Source: Agreia sp. VKM Ac-1783 (GTDB taxonomy: Bacteria > Actinomycetota > Actinomycetes > Actinomycetales > Microbacteriaceae). From it: 64,000 nucleotides of DNA. The DNA is taken from assembly GCF_900177765.1 (NCBI RefSeq), contig NZ_FXWI01000006.1, forward strand, positions 1 through 64,000, written 5' to 3'. The position numbers and the translations under genes are program-made. Positions 8,074 to 17,412 of this stretch are shown here, one piece after another (position 1 is the first letter of the stretch; the number at the start of each line of letters is the position of its first letter). The notes under the pieces were generated by a model. That model did not search any database and was not told the DNA's origin. It worked only from the letters and a program-made list of their open reading frames with translations.

Positions 8074-9807
8074 TCAGACGAAAGTTATGCGCAGCGTCGA
8101 CGGCGTCAGGGTCGAGCCGGAGAGCAGGAGCCTGGTGCCAGGGATATCGTCGTTGCCGCCGACGTAGCCGAACATCTCGCCCTCGTCGAAGTCGGGCCTC
8201 ACGTCGCCGAAGCCCGCGGCTTCGATGGTGGCACCGGAGCCCGAGCCCGCGACCTCCGCCGCGCTCCCGCGAAGCCACCATCCGGCTCCCTCGTCGGAAC
8301 CGCCCAGCGCCTCGGCCCCGCTCACCGCGAGCTCGCCGTCGAACACGAGCTCGACGGCATAGCGGGTCGCCACGCCCTCGAACGCGACGTCGAGACTCAC
8401 CCCGTTCTCGTCGATGGTCGCCGTCATGACCGTGCTCAGCGACACGGCATCGACCGACCGGTTCTCGAAGTCCATCGACGCGAAGTAGCGGCCCTCCGAA
8501 ACGGGCTCCGACAGATCGCGTGGCGACCCGACGACCAGGGGCTCGTAGTAGCCGGAACTGCGCGTTTCGCGGAGCACCGCCCCATCCTCGACGCGCTCCA
8601 GGCTCTGCGGCCGGACGCATCCCATCGAGAAGAAGGTCGGGGCGATCCGCACCGAACGAAGAACCACACCACCCCGGCGCGCCCTCACCAGGGTCGCCGA
8701 GTTGGCGAGTCCGGAGGCGATGCGGCCGGTGCGCGAGAAGTCGCTGCCGGCGAAGAGCGAGGCCGACACCGGCCCCCGGCGCACACGCAGGAGACTACTC
8801 TCCGGGTAGAACGTCTCCTCGGCGACCGCTGCACCGACGACGGCGGGCAGTCGCCGAGCCAGTTGGGGATGGCGAAGGACCTCGGCGAGGTGCCGCCCTG
8901 GGTGCTGCATCCCCCTCGAGACGATCCCCGAGGCCAGCGCGGCCAATCTGCCATCGCCGTGCTCGATCGCCAGCTGGCGAAGCGGAGAGAGGAACAGTTC
9001 GACGTCGTAGGCGAGTCGCTGATCCTGTCTGCGCGAGTGCAGGTTCTCGACCTCGCCGTCGTCTTCGACGAGCCCCACATAGGCGCGCAGATTGCGCAGC
9101 ACGATGTCGCGCAGCTGCGGCCGGTCGAGGTCGCGGGCGATGTTCAGAAGGCTCGGGTTCGTGACCTCCGCGGCGTAGATTCCGCTTCGTTCGGAGTACA
9201 GGCCGTCGGCATCGATGTCGATGCCTTCGTCCAGCCACAGCTCGGCTCGGGCGCGCACCCGGCCGTCGGGCCAGAGGGCGTTGAGTCCCGCGAGCGCGCT
9301 CGCCACCTCCCAACGATGGTTGGGGGTGTGCACACCACCCGTCGCCAGAGCCGGGGCGGCGCGCAGAGCGATGTCTTCGAGCTGCTGCCGGATGCCCGAC
9401 CAACGGTTCCGCACGGAGTCGTCGGCCCCGTCGAGCAGCGACACGGTCGAACAGAGGTCGTTGATCGTGAAGGCGGTGTCAGGAGGCGAGTCGATGTTGC
9501 CCTCGCTCGAGAACAGTCCCCCAGCGCCCTGCATGCCCGCCAGGGCATATACATAGCGCTCCGACGCTTCAAGCCAGGCAGAGGCTCGTTCTTCTGCGCC
9601 CGCGATCTCTATCGCCACAAGCACGAGCACCGCGCGCATCAGCTCGCGATGTCCCCAGCCGGCCACGTCGGCGGCGTCGGTCGATGCCAGATCGGCGGAC
9701 TGCTCGAGAGCGCCATCGAGCAGCGTCGAGATGAAATCGTGGTCGAGTAGAGCCTCGTCTTCTCCGAGAACCCTCAGAAGGTTCGTGCTCGTCGTGCTCG
9801 CACTCAT
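8074..9807 (-). CDS. Unknown protein paired with alpha-mannosidase; possible helical-toroid plus beta-sandwich carbohydrate enzyme
   Basis: 577 residues, starting at an ATG that overlaps the stop of the GH38 gene (ATGA), so it is translationally coupled to it. An open extension upstream is antisense-like and was not used. Residues about 1-310 are helical, with repeated aromatic/acidic segments such as GGLFSSEGNIDSPPDTAFTIND, HTPNHRWEVASALA and NLHSRRQDQR. From about 330 the protein becomes strand-rich (SLLRVRRGPVSASLFAG, VLRSVRIAPTFFSMG). This two-part layout recalls heparinase II/III-like and other polysaccharide lyases or (alpha/alpha)6 hydrolases, but I recognise no family signature. No signal peptide, so it acts in the cytoplasm, presumably on a glycan imported by the adjacent ABC system. 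Function not assigned. Confidence 0.75.
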   Translation of the reverse strand: MSASTTSTNLLRVLGEDEALLDHDFISTLLDGALEQSADLASTDAADVAGWGHRELMRAVLVLVAIEIAGAEERASAWLEASERYVYALAGMQGAGGLFSSEGNIDSPPDTAFTINDLCSTVSLLDGADDSVRNRWSGIRQQLEDIALRAAPALATGGVHTPNHRWEVASALAGLNALWPDGRVRARAELWLDEGIDIDADGLYSERSGIYAAEVTNPSLLNIARDLDRPQLRDIVLRNLRAYVGLVEDDGEVENLHSRRQDQRLAYDVELFLSPLRQLAIEHGDGRLAALASGIVSRGMQHPGRHLAEVLRHPQLARRLPAVVGAAVAEETFYPESSLLRVRRGPVSASLFAGSDFSRTGRIASGLANSATLVRARRGGVVLRSVRIAPTFFSMGCVRPQSLERVEDGAVLRETRSSGYYEPLVVGSPRDLSEPVSEGRYFASMDFENRSVDAVSLSTVMTATIDENGVSLDVAFEGVATRYAVELVFDGELAVSGAEALGGSDEGAGWWLRGSAAEVAGSGSGATIEAAGFGDVRPDFDEGEMFGYVGGNDDIPGTRLLLSGSTLTPSTLRITFV

Positions 9808-12800
9808 GCGTTCTCTCTCCTTCGGATGCGGAGGGTGACGACCTCGAATGGTCTCAACTCGAGGAGGAACCCGCCGTCGGGTTCGGCGGTGACCGCCGGG
9901 CCATCGACCCGTGGCCGCTCGAGGAGATCGACGATCGTGCACGACTCGATGGCGAAGCCCGCCTCGATTCTGGCATTCGATCGCCGCCCCTCGCTCTCGT
10001 ACAGCCGCACGATCACGTCGCCCGACGCATCCGCCGCCAGTTTCACGGTCTCGGCGATGACCGATGTCGGCGTGGCACCCGTGGGTGCGGTCGCAGCGAT
10101 GAGCCGAGGCGGAACGTGACCTCCGCGCACGACTCGCGTCGGCGCATCCGATGCTCGCCCGGCCCTGATCGCGTCGGCGATGCCGGGAGCCACCGAGAGG
10201 GTGCTCGTGATGACGTGGATGCCCTGGTCCGCCTCGGGGTCGGGAAAGGTCGGGGCGCGCAGCAGCGACTGGCGCACTACTGTGACGACGCGGCCATCGT
10301 CGACCTGACGCGTCACGTCGTGACCGTAGAGTCCGTCGTTGGCCACGGCTGCGCCGAATCCGGGCTCGCCGACGTGCAGCCAGCGGTGGGCGCAGACCTC
10401 ATAGCGGGCGGCATCCCACGACGTGTTCGTGTGAACGGGGCGCGTCACGTGGCCGAACTGCGTCTCGTAGGAGGCAGCGGGCGCGTGCAGATCGAGCGGG
10501 AAGGCGAGCTTCAGCAGCTTGCGACGCTCGTGCCAGTCGATCTCCGAGCGGATGCGCACCGTCGGCGCGGCACCGTCGAGCTCGATGCGCTGCACGACGC
10601 TGCTCGAACCGAACTGTCGGCGAACGATCACGGCGTCACCGTCGAGCGACGCGGTTCCCTCGACGAGGTCGTGGGAGCTCGTGCGGTAGGAGGCGTCGAG
10701 ATCCCAGGCATCCCACTGGTTCGGTTCGTCTCTGTGCAGCTGCAGAAGATTCGCCCGGCGTCCTTCGGCGATCAGGTTGCGGCCAGTGGCCTTATCGCTC
10801 ATTCGACTGATCGTGCCGTCTCGCTCGACCACAACGACGACCGCGTCGTTCTCGAGCACGAACGGGCCTGCGTCGCCGCGAGCCTCGGTGTTCGAGACTC
10901 CCGTCGCTGCCGAGGTCTGAGCCGCGTCTTCTTCGATGACCCGCCCCGTGCGAGCGGCGATACCGCGCACGGTCACCGGCGACGCGTTCAGCGCGATCGC
11001 GATCTCGCCTTCGCCGGTGAGGTGTCGCAGCGCCGCCGCAATGAGCTTCTCGGCCCGCTCGGTGACATCGGCGTGGCTCGCCTCTGCCTCCCTGTGCACC
11101 CACGCGATGGCCGTTCCGGGCAGGATGTCGTGGAACTGCAGCAGCAGCACGGTGCGCCACAACTCGTCGAGCTCTGCGCCGGGATACGGCGCGCCCATGA
11201 GTACGGTGGCCGCGGACGCCCAGGTCTCCGCCTCGGCGAGCAGACGCTCATTGCGGCGGTTGCCGCGCTTGGTTCGTGCCTGAGAGGTGAAGATACCCCG
11301 GTGGAACTCGAGGTACATCTCTCCCGACCACACGGGCGGCTCGACGTACTCCGCCTCGGCCTCCGTGAAGAAGTCACGAGCTGTGGCGAAGCGCAACTTC
11401 GGAGATCCCTCGAGGTCGGACTGAAGTCGACCCGCGGCCATCATGTCGCGAGTGGGTCCGCCGCCGCCGTCGCCATAACCGAACGGCATCAACGAGGTGC
11501 TCGCCACTCCGTGGTCACTGAAGTTGCGGTTGTCTCGCGCCAGCTCGGTGGGGCGCATGTCGCCGCTGTACGTGTTCACCGGGGGAAAGTGCGTGAAGAT
11601 GCGCGAACCGTCGATGCCCTCCCATACGAAGGAGTGATGCGGCATCGCATTGGTCTCGTTCCAACTCATCTTCTGAGTGAAGAACCAGCGCAGACCGGCC
11701 TGACGCAACAACTGCGGCAGCGCGCCCGAGTAGCCGAACGAATCCGGCAACCAGCCCACGTCTGCGGCCTCGCCGAACTCCTCGATGAAGAAGCGACCAC
11801 CCTCGAGGAGCTGACGCGCGAGCGACTCTCCGCTCGGCATGGTGACGTCGGACTCGACCCACATGTTGCCCACCGGCACGAAGCGCCCCTCGCGCACGCG
11901 AGCGGCGAGACGAGAGAACAGCTCCGGATCTGCGGCCTTCACCCAGGCGTACTGCTGAGCCGACGAACAGGTGAAGTTGAGTTCGGGATCGCGATCCATG
12001 AGGTCGAGCACGTTCGAGAACGTGCGGATGCACTTGCGCACGGTCTCGCGGGTCGGCCACAGCCAGGCGGAGTCGATGTGCGCGTGACCGGTCGCCACGA
12101 TCCGATGGGCGGAGTGCGCCGCGGGCGCCGCCAACACCGGCTCGAGAACGGCTCGCGCCGCCGAGACACTGCCACCGAGGTCGTCGGGATCGAGCGCATC
12201 GAGCGCGGCGCCCAGCGCGAGGAGGATACGGAGTCGGCGCGGATCGGACTCGGCCAGTTCGGCCATCAGCCCCCTGAGTACCCTCAGCTCGAGCTCGAAC
12301 GACTCGAGCTCGACGTCGATCAGTCGCAGCTCCAACCGACCCAGCGTGTAGAGCTCACCCGCGGGCGCCGTGCTGCGGTCGCCGAACGGGGTCGGAGCGA
12401 AGGCCCGCTGGCTCTTGAAGTCGTCGCCGCCGGAGAGGTCGGGATTCGATGCCGCCTCGACGTAGAACTCGAACGCCTCACCCGGGAGCACGTCGAGCGG
12501 CACGTGATGATTGCGCGGTTCCAGCCCTTTGACCGCGCGACCCGAGGGGGTGCGCACGAGTCCCTCGCATTGGAAGCCCGGTTTCGACTGCGAGAAGCCG
12601 AGATCGAGCGAGAGTTCGATGCGGTAACGGCCCTCCGCTGTGTTCCAGCTTTCGGGCACGGTGCCGGTGACATGCAACCAGGTCGTGCCCCACGGCTCAC
12701 CCCAACGGACGCCCCGTGCGATCGGCGTGAAGCTGGCGTCTCGGGCATCCTCGAACGGCACCGGTTCGCCGGCGACCCTCCAGGCGCCGGCCTCGACCGG

Positions 12801-12887
12801 CATGGCGTCGAAGACGATGGCGGGCGGTAGGAATTCGCCGAGGAAGCGATCGACCCGGGCGGCGGACTTGTCTTGATCGAGGTGCAT
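9804..12887 (-). CDS. Alpha-mannosidase, glycoside hydrolase family 38
   Basis: 1027 residues, the usual length for bacterial GH38 enzymes. Start ATG at 12887 chosen because the open extension upstream is low-complexity. The GH38 N-terminal domain begins near residue 270 with GHAHIDSAWLWPTRETVRK (the HAHID motif supplies His/Asp ligands for zinc). The nucleophile Asp lies in VGWLPDSFGYSGALPQ, followed by KMSWNE, THFPPVNTYSG and MPFGYGDGGGGPT. C-terminal beta domains complete the fold. No signal peptide: it hydrolyses terminal alpha-mannosides inside the cell. It is encoded 5 nt after the second ABC permease, in the order binding protein, permease, permease, mannosidase, unknown, so its substrate is likely the oligosaccharide taken up by that importer. 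Confidence 0.93.
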   Translation of the reverse strand: MHLDQDKSAARVDRFLGEFLPPAIVFDAMPVEAGAWRVAGEPVPFEDARDASFTPIARGVRWGEPWGTTWLHVTGTVPESWNTAEGRYRIELSLDLGFSQSKPGFQCEGLVRTPSGRAVKGLEPRNHHVPLDVLPGEAFEFYVEAASNPDLSGGDDFKSQRAFAPTPFGDRSTAPAGELYTLGRLELRLIDVELESFELELRVLRGLMAELAESDPRRLRILLALGAALDALDPDDLGGSVSAARAVLEPVLAAPAAHSAHRIVATGHAHIDSAWLWPTRETVRKCIRTFSNVLDLMDRDPELNFTCSSAQQYAWVKAADPELFSRLAARVREGRFVPVGNMWVESDVTMPSGESLARQLLEGGRFFIEEFGEAADVGWLPDSFGYSGALPQLLRQAGLRWFFTQKMSWNETNAMPHHSFVWEGIDGSRIFTHFPPVNTYSGDMRPTELARDNRNFSDHGVASTSLMPFGYGDGGGGPTRDMMAAGRLQSDLEGSPKLRFATARDFFTEAEAEYVEPPVWSGEMYLEFHRGIFTSQARTKRGNRRNERLLAEAETWASAATVLMGAPYPGAELDELWRTVLLLQFHDILPGTAIAWVHREAEASHADVTERAEKLIAAALRHLTGEGEIAIALNASPVTVRGIAARTGRVIEEDAAQTSAATGVSNTEARGDAGPFVLENDAVVVVVERDGTISRMSDKATGRNLIAEGRRANLLQLHRDEPNQWDAWDLDASYRTSSHDLVEGTASLDGDAVIVRRQFGSSSVVQRIELDGAAPTVRIRSEIDWHERRKLLKLAFPLDLHAPAASYETQFGHVTRPVHTNTSWDAARYEVCAHRWLHVGEPGFGAAVANDGLYGHDVTRQVDDGRVVTVVRQSLLRAPTFPDPEADQGIHVITSTLSVAPGIADAIRAGRASDAPTRVVRGGHVPPRLIAATAPTGATPTSVIAETVKLAADASGDVIVRLYESEGRRSNARIEAGFAIESCTIVDLLERPRVDGPAVTAEPDGGFLLELRPFEVVTLRIRRRENA

Positions 12888-12892
12888 GGAGG

Positions 12893-13789
12893 TCAGTCGC
12901 GGAGTCCCGTGTTGATGTCGGAACTGGTGATGTATTTCTGAAACACCAGGTAGAGGAGCACGAGCGGAATCATCGAGATGACCGAAGCGGCCAAGAGAAT
13001 GGCCCAGTCGATGTTCTCCGACCCGAGCAGGCTGCGCAGCGCGATCTGCAGGGTGAAGTTCTTTGGGTCGCTCAGAATGATGAGGGGGAAGATGTAGTCG
13101 TTCCAGCGCCACTGGAACGAGATGATGGCCAGCGTCAGCATGATCGGTCGTGCCAGCGGAAGCATGATCCGGAAGAAGATCGACAGCTCGTTCGCGCCAT
13201 CGATTCTGGCGGCGTCCAGCAGCTCGTCAGGCACAGTGATGAAGAACTGCCTGAACATGAACACGCCCGTCGGCGTCAGGATCGAGGGCAGGATGACACC
13301 GAGGAGCGAGTTGTAGAAGCCCAGGTCGCGCACCACGGAGAAGGTCGGGCTCAGGATGACCTCGCCGGGCAGCATGGTCATCGACAGGATGCACAGAGCG
13401 AACACAGAGAGCCACGGCGCGCGGTATTTCGCGAGCGCATACCCCGCGGTCGCGCAGAAGAAGACGGTGAGGGCTGTGGTGATGGCGGCGACGACGATCG
13501 TGTTTCCGAAGTAGCGCACGAAGTCGATACGCTCCCACGCCCTCGCATAGCCGTCGATCGTCCACTCCCGGGGCAGGAAGGAGAGCGGATAGGTGAAGAG
13601 CTCGCCGCCTCCCTTGAAAGAGGACAGCAGGAACCACAGAAGCGGAAAAGCCATGAGGATGGCGAGCACCCAAAGCATGGTGGTCGGCAGGATAGACCGA
13701 CGGATCTCGCCGGACTTCTTGCGCATGACAGCTCGGGGCAATCGAGAAAATCGTGAACCTGTCGACTGCGGCATCGTCTCGGTCGCCAT
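12893..13789 (-). CDS. ABC sugar importer, permease (MalG/CUT1 type)
   Basis: 298 residues with six transmembrane helices. The cytoplasmic EAA loop reads DELLDAARIDGANELSIFFRIMLPLARP, which docks the ATPase. The start codon overlaps the stop of the preceding permease gene (TAATG). Its closest general resemblance is to MalG/carbohydrate permease 2 subunits of CUT1 importers. No ATP-binding subunit is encoded nearby; CUT1 systems in Actinobacteria often share a single MsiK-type ATPase encoded elsewhere. Confidence 0.92.
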   Translation of the reverse strand: MATETMPQSTGSRFSRLPRAVMRKKSGEIRRSILPTTMLWVLAILMAFPLLWFLLSSFKGGGELFTYPLSFLPREWTIDGYARAWERIDFVRYFGNTIVVAAITTALTVFFCATAGYALAKYRAPWLSVFALCILSMTMLPGEVILSPTFSVVRDLGFYNSLLGVILPSILTPTGVFMFRQFFITVPDELLDAARIDGANELSIFFRIMLPLARPIMLTLAIISFQWRWNDYIFPLIILSDPKNFTLQIALRSLLGSENIDWAILLAASVISMIPLVLLYLVFQKYITSSDINTGLRD

Positions 13790-14748
13790 TATCGAGTGGC
13801 CTTCCTGTTGATCGCGATCTGGATGAGTGCGATGACCATCAGAATGACGAGAAGCACCATCGACGCCGCGCTGGCGTAGCCCACATTGGATTGGGCGAAG
13901 CCCGTCTGGTAGATGTACTGCACGATGAGCTGATTCGAGGTACCGGGGCCACCGTTGTTCAGCGCCTGGATCATCGCGAACTCCTTCATCTGACCGAGTG
14001 TCGAGAGGAGGATCACGAGGACAGACGTGGGCGCGATTCCGGGAAGGGTGATGGAGACGAAGCGCTGCCAGCCGTTCGCCCCGTCGAGCTGAGCGGCCTC
14101 GTAGTACGACTTCGGCACGTTGTTGAGGGCAGCGATGAAGAGAAGCATGTTGAACGCGGCGCCGGCCCACGAGGACGCCACGATGACCACCATGAGCGAC
14201 AGGTTGGGGTCTGACGACCACGGCACCGCGCCCCCGCCGAGCGCGGTGATCACGTAGTTCACGAAGCCGAAGTTCTCGCCGAACATCCAGCGCCAGATCA
14301 CACCGGTGACGATGGGCGACACCAGCCACGGCAAGAAGAAGATGATGCGGGCGGCTGTCTTGCCCCGTGCCCGCACGTTCGTGAGAGCGACCGCGAGGGA
14401 AAGAGACAGCGCATATCCGAGGGGAACGGAGAAGACGGTGTAGATCAGGGTGCGACCGAGCGCTGCATAGAACGTGGGGTCGCCGGCCAGCTTCGTGTAG
14501 TTGTCGAGGCCGACGAAGTTCATCGGCCCGAAACCCTTGTACGAGGTGAACGAGTAGGTGAGGCCGAGCACACCCGGCCAGATGAAGAAGAGCGCCATGA
14601 GAACGATCACTCCGGCCGAGAGCAGCAGGGGTGTCAGGCGGTATCGCCGTTTCGCCCGACCACGTCGACGAGGCGGTGTGACGGCACCCGCGGCTGTCGG
14701 CGCATCCTCGGCCTTCGGGGCGACGACGCTGCGCATCGTGCTGGTCAT
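13789..14748 (-). CDS. ABC sugar importer, permease (MalF/CUT1 type)
   Basis: 319 residues: a basic, disordered N-terminus (PPRRRGRAKRRYR) then six transmembrane helices. The EAA loop is SYYEAAQLDGANGWQRFVSITLPGIAP. It forms the heterodimeric membrane channel with the following permease. A strong hairpin lies between this gene and the upstream binding-protein gene, which should reduce expression of the permeases relative to the binding protein. Confidence 0.92.
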   Translation of the reverse strand: MTSTMRSVVAPKAEDAPTAAGAVTPPRRRGRAKRRYRLTPLLLSAGVIVLMALFFIWPGVLGLTYSFTSYKGFGPMNFVGLDNYTKLAGDPTFYAALGRTLIYTVFSVPLGYALSLSLAVALTNVRARGKTAARIIFFLPWLVSPIVTGVIWRWMFGENFGFVNYVITALGGGAVPWSSDPNLSLMVVIVASSWAGAAFNMLLFIAALNNVPKSYYEAAQLDGANGWQRFVSITLPGIAPTSVLVILLSTLGQMKEFAMIQALNNGGPGTSNQLIVQYIYQTGFAQSNVGYASAASMVLLVILMVIALIQIAINRKATR

Positions 14749-14817
14749 GTTCTCTCCTCGGGTGTGGTGTTCAGATGGCTCAGGCTGCGCGTCGTGCTGC
14801 GCACGGGTGAGACCCGG

Positions 14818-14847
14818 TCCCGGTGCGCCGACAACGGCGCACCGGGA
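14818..14847 (-). terminator. Intercistronic hairpin after the sugar-binding protein gene
   Basis: A perfect 13-bp stem (TCCCGGTGCGCCG with its complement) with a 4-nt loop, 8 nt past the stop of the binding-protein gene and about 70 nt before the first permease start. There is no T-tract. It probably acts as a partial terminator and mRNA stabiliser, giving excess binding protein, as known for malE-type operons. Confidence 0.7.
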
Positions 14848-14855
14848 TCATGAGG

Positions 14856-16106
14856 TCAGCCCAGCGCCTCTTTGGTCGCCTTGGTGATCGCGTCGATCGT
14901 CTGGTCGATCGACTGCTCACCGCTGATGTACTTGATGGTCTCGTCCTTCAGAGGTTCGACCTCGAGGCTCTTTCCCTCGTAGCCCTGGCGCAGCTGGTCG
15001 GTGGTCTGCACAGCAGACACGTCAGGCGATGCTGCGATCTCTGCGTTGTACAGCGCGAACGCGTCGGCGTTCTTCGGGTACGAGACGTTCAGACCGCTCA
15101 CCGACGGCAGGCATCCGGCGATCTCGCAGTAGGCCGTGTAGTTCTCGGGCTGGTAGAGCCACGAGATGAACTTCGTCGTCGCCTCGTCTTTTCCCTGCCC
15201 GCTGAAACCGACGATCCACGATGCGGCACCGTAGTTCGTCGCCTTGACCGGCTGCTGCGGGGTCGGAACGGAGGCCCAGGCGAAGTCGGTGATGTTCGCC
15301 TGGAAGTCCGCGATCTGCCACACGCCCGAGTAATAGGCGGCGACCTGTCCGCTCTTGAAGGTGGCACTTGCGTCGTCACCGGCGGTCCACACCGACTTGG
15401 GCATGAAGCCGTCGTCGTTCATGGTCTTGAAGTACTCGAGGGCGGTCTTGCCCTCGTCGTCGATCGAGAAGTCGTCGCCATCCTGCACGACGCCCTGGCT
15501 GCCGAACTCGTAGAGGAACGAGCGAAGGCGGTGCGCCGACGCGTCCATCGTGAGTCCGTACTGGGCTCCCGCGCCGGACTGGACCTGCTTGGCCTTGGCG
15601 ACGAACTCGTCCCAGGTCCATGTCTGGCCCTCGTCGGTCGGGTAACTCACGCCGGCCTTGTCCCACAGGTCTTTGTTGATGAACATGCCCACCGAGGTGA
15701 GGCTGGAGGGAAGAGCCTTGACCTTCTTGTCGGCCGGGTCCTCGACGGTGAGAGTGGGCAGCACGTTGGCGTCTTTGGCGACGCTCGTGAGGTCGAGCAG
15801 CTGATCCTTCCACAGCGGATCGACGTTGGCCGCCGCGGCGATGTTGGGAAGGTCGTCCGCCTGCGCGCTATTGCGCAGACGCGTGGTGAGATCGTCTCCC
15901 GGCACGTCGACGATCTCGACCTTGGTGCCGGTCTCCTCGAAGTACTTGTCGGCCATCTTCTGGTAGCCGCCGCCCTGCGTCGCGTCGCCCGAAAGCACGA
16001 ACTTGAGGGGGGCCGATTCGTCATTCGAACTGGAGCAGGCGGTTATGGATGCCAGCAGCGCTCCGACCGCGACAACCGTCGCAGCGACGCGAATTCTGTG
16101 ATTCAC
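14856..16106 (-). CDS. ABC sugar importer, solute-binding lipoprotein (family 1)
   Basis: 416 residues. A signal peptide ends in the lipobox SITAC at about residues 20-24, so the protein is a lipoprotein on the outer face of the membrane. Features of family 1 (MalE-like) binding proteins include KMADKYFEETGTKVEIVDVPGDD, a WTWDEFVAKAKQ segment and SWIVGFSGQGKDEATTKFISWL. It captures an oligosaccharide for the two permeases encoded downstream. The gene neighbourhood (alpha-mannosidase, amino-sugar kinase, NagB, beta-galactosidase) suggests a mannose- or hexosamine-containing glycan. It is transcribed divergently from the kinase gene. Confidence 0.92.
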   Translation of the reverse strand: MNHRIRVAATVVAVGALLASITACSSSNDESAPLKFVLSGDATQGGGYQKMADKYFEETGTKVEIVDVPGDDLTTRLRNSAQADDLPNIAAAANVDPLWKDQLLDLTSVAKDANVLPTLTVEDPADKKVKALPSSLTSVGMFINKDLWDKAGVSYPTDEGQTWTWDEFVAKAKQVQSGAGAQYGLTMDASAHRLRSFLYEFGSQGVVQDGDDFSIDDEGKTALEYFKTMNDDGFMPKSVWTAGDDASATFKSGQVAAYYSGVWQIADFQANITDFAWASVPTPQQPVKATNYGAASWIVGFSGQGKDEATTKFISWLYQPENYTAYCEIAGCLPSVSGLNVSYPKNADAFALYNAEIAASPDVSAVQTTDQLRQGYEGKSLEVEPLKDETIKYISGEQSIDQTIDAITKATKEALG

Positions 16107-16169
16107 AGTGAGCCTTTCATGGGGCGGGTGAGGGCGAAGCGCTGTAATACATCGCTTCTCAGTTGATCT

Positions 16170-16205
16170 TTTGTATCAGTGCAAGGGTTATCTGGTCAAC
16201 GACCA
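16170..16205 (-). promoter_or_regulatory. Probable promoter of the binding-protein operon with overlapping inverted repeat
   Basis: Reading leftward, TTGACC (16194-16199) and TACAAA (16170-16175) are spaced by 18 nt, a fair sigma-A promoter about 65 nt before the binding-protein start. An inverted repeat TGGTC-AAC-GACCA (16193-16205) covers the -35 box and is a candidate operator. The nearby ROK regulator (18216-19388) is an obvious candidate to bind it; that link is inferred. The rest of the 16107-16344 interval contains two CACGTGA copies (16210-16216, 16254-16260) of unknown meaning. Confidence 0.45.
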
Positions 16206-16344
16206 AAACCACGTGAGTCCCCGAACTTCTTCGGCTTGAAACAGGCGTTTACACACGTGAAACATTTGATTCCCTCTCTGCGGGTCTCACCTTCAGCAAG
16301 CTTGCAGTGAGCGCGAGAGCGTGCTTTATTATCACTATGAGGCA

Positions 16345-17412
16345 ATGATGCAGCCGATCGCCTCGCGAAAGGATGGACCTCCTCACCCGCTACTGACGAA
16401 CGAAGAGAACCGGAGAGTCGTGCTTTCAGGCGCCCAACCACCCCGCCATCCGTCGTCGACCCCGCATGCGCGTGGCGACGAGGTGTCGCTCTCGGTCGTC
16501 GGCATCGATGTCGGCGGAACGAAGACCCACATCCGTGCCATCGACGGGAGCGATTCGACGACCGAGATCGTCGTGCCCTCCGCAGAGTGGCGACGTGGCT
16601 CGCTCTTCTCCGACGACGACAACTTCGTTCGGCTCAGCGCGACCGTGCGCTCGCTCGGCTCCATCACCCGCGACACGGTCATCGTCGCCGGGGTGCACGG
16701 ATGCGACACCGACGAGCAGATCATGCTGACCGAGGCGAGACTCAGCTCCTTGTTGGAGGCCGAGGTGACCGTCGTGAACGACGCCCTTCTGCTGCACCAC
16801 GCCACGACGATCCGACCGACGATCGAGATGATCGTCGGAACCGGCGCGGTGATCAGCGGAACGACCGCGACCGGAGCCCGTGTGACGGTCGACGGCTATG
16901 GATGGCCACTCGGCGACAAGGGGAGTTCTCACGATCTGGTCACTGCAGCCCTGCGCGCCACGCTCGCTGCCTCAGACAGGGACGAGGTCGATCATGATCC
17001 CCTGTTCGCCGCCATGCTCGGCGCTTTCGGCGCCCGCGGTGCAGCGGAGCTGGCCGAACAGGCGTCGTCGAGCGCCAGCGGAGCGGCCTGGGGCCGGCAC
17101 GCATCGATCGTCTTCGACCTGGCCGCGGCCGGATCCCCCGCAGCCGCGGCGATCATCGACCGCGCCGCACTCGACCTCGCCGAGGGCGCTGCTCACGTGA
17201 TCAGACGAGGCGCCATCGGCCGCACTGTTGTCGCGGGTGGTGGAGTGATCGTCAATCAGCCGAGTTATGAGGCGGCGGTACGCACTCACCTCGAGCGGAT
17301 CCTGCCGGGCATAGAGCTTCTGGTCGTCCGGACCCCTCCCGTGCAGGGCGCCGTGCAGTGGGCCGGCGAATTGCGGGCCGCGCTCGTCGAGCGATCGGTG
17401 CTCGAGTCATGA
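16345..17412 (+). CDS. Amino-sugar kinase, BadF/BadG/BcrA/BcrD ATPase (GlcNAc/GlcN kinase-like)
   Basis: A sugar kinase of the actin-like ATPase fold. The phosphate-binding motif VVGIDVGGTKTHIRAIDG marks the true N-terminal strand; VNDALLLHHATT, IVGTGAVISG and GYGWPLGDKGSS follow, and AGGGVIVNQPSYEAAVRTHLERI closes the fold. These match eukaryote-type N-acetylglucosamine kinases and the bacterial BadF family. The start is uncertain: ATG 16345/16348, GTG 16420 (after GGAGAG) or GTG 16483, the last giving the N-terminus normal for the family. The product should be hexosamine 6-phosphate for NagB, encoded next with ATGA overlap. Without a nagA in view, the natural substrate could be glucosamine rather than GlcNAc. 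Confidence 0.82.
   Translation: MMQPIASRKDGPPHPLLTNEENRRVVLSGAQPPRHPSSTPHARGDEVSLSVVGIDVGGTKTHIRAIDGSDSTTEIVVPSAEWRRGSLFSDDDNFVRLSATVRSLGSITRDTVIVAGVHGCDTDEQIMLTEARLSSLLEAEVTVVNDALLLHHATTIRPTIEMIVGTGAVISGTTATGARVTVDGYGWPLGDKGSSHDLVTAALRATLAASDRDEVDHDPLFAAMLGAFGARGAAELAEQASSSASGAAWGRHASIVFDLAAAGSPAAAAIIDRAALDLAEGAAHVIRRGAIGRTVVAGGGVIVNQPSYEAAVRTHLERILPGIELLVVRTPPVQGAVQWAGELRAALVERSVLES

Noticed and set aside
10116-12830. A 904-codon open frame on the plus strand
   Set aside because: It is wholly antisense to the GH38 gene and its product is Arg/Gly/His-rich without domains, a usual effect of GC-rich third positions.
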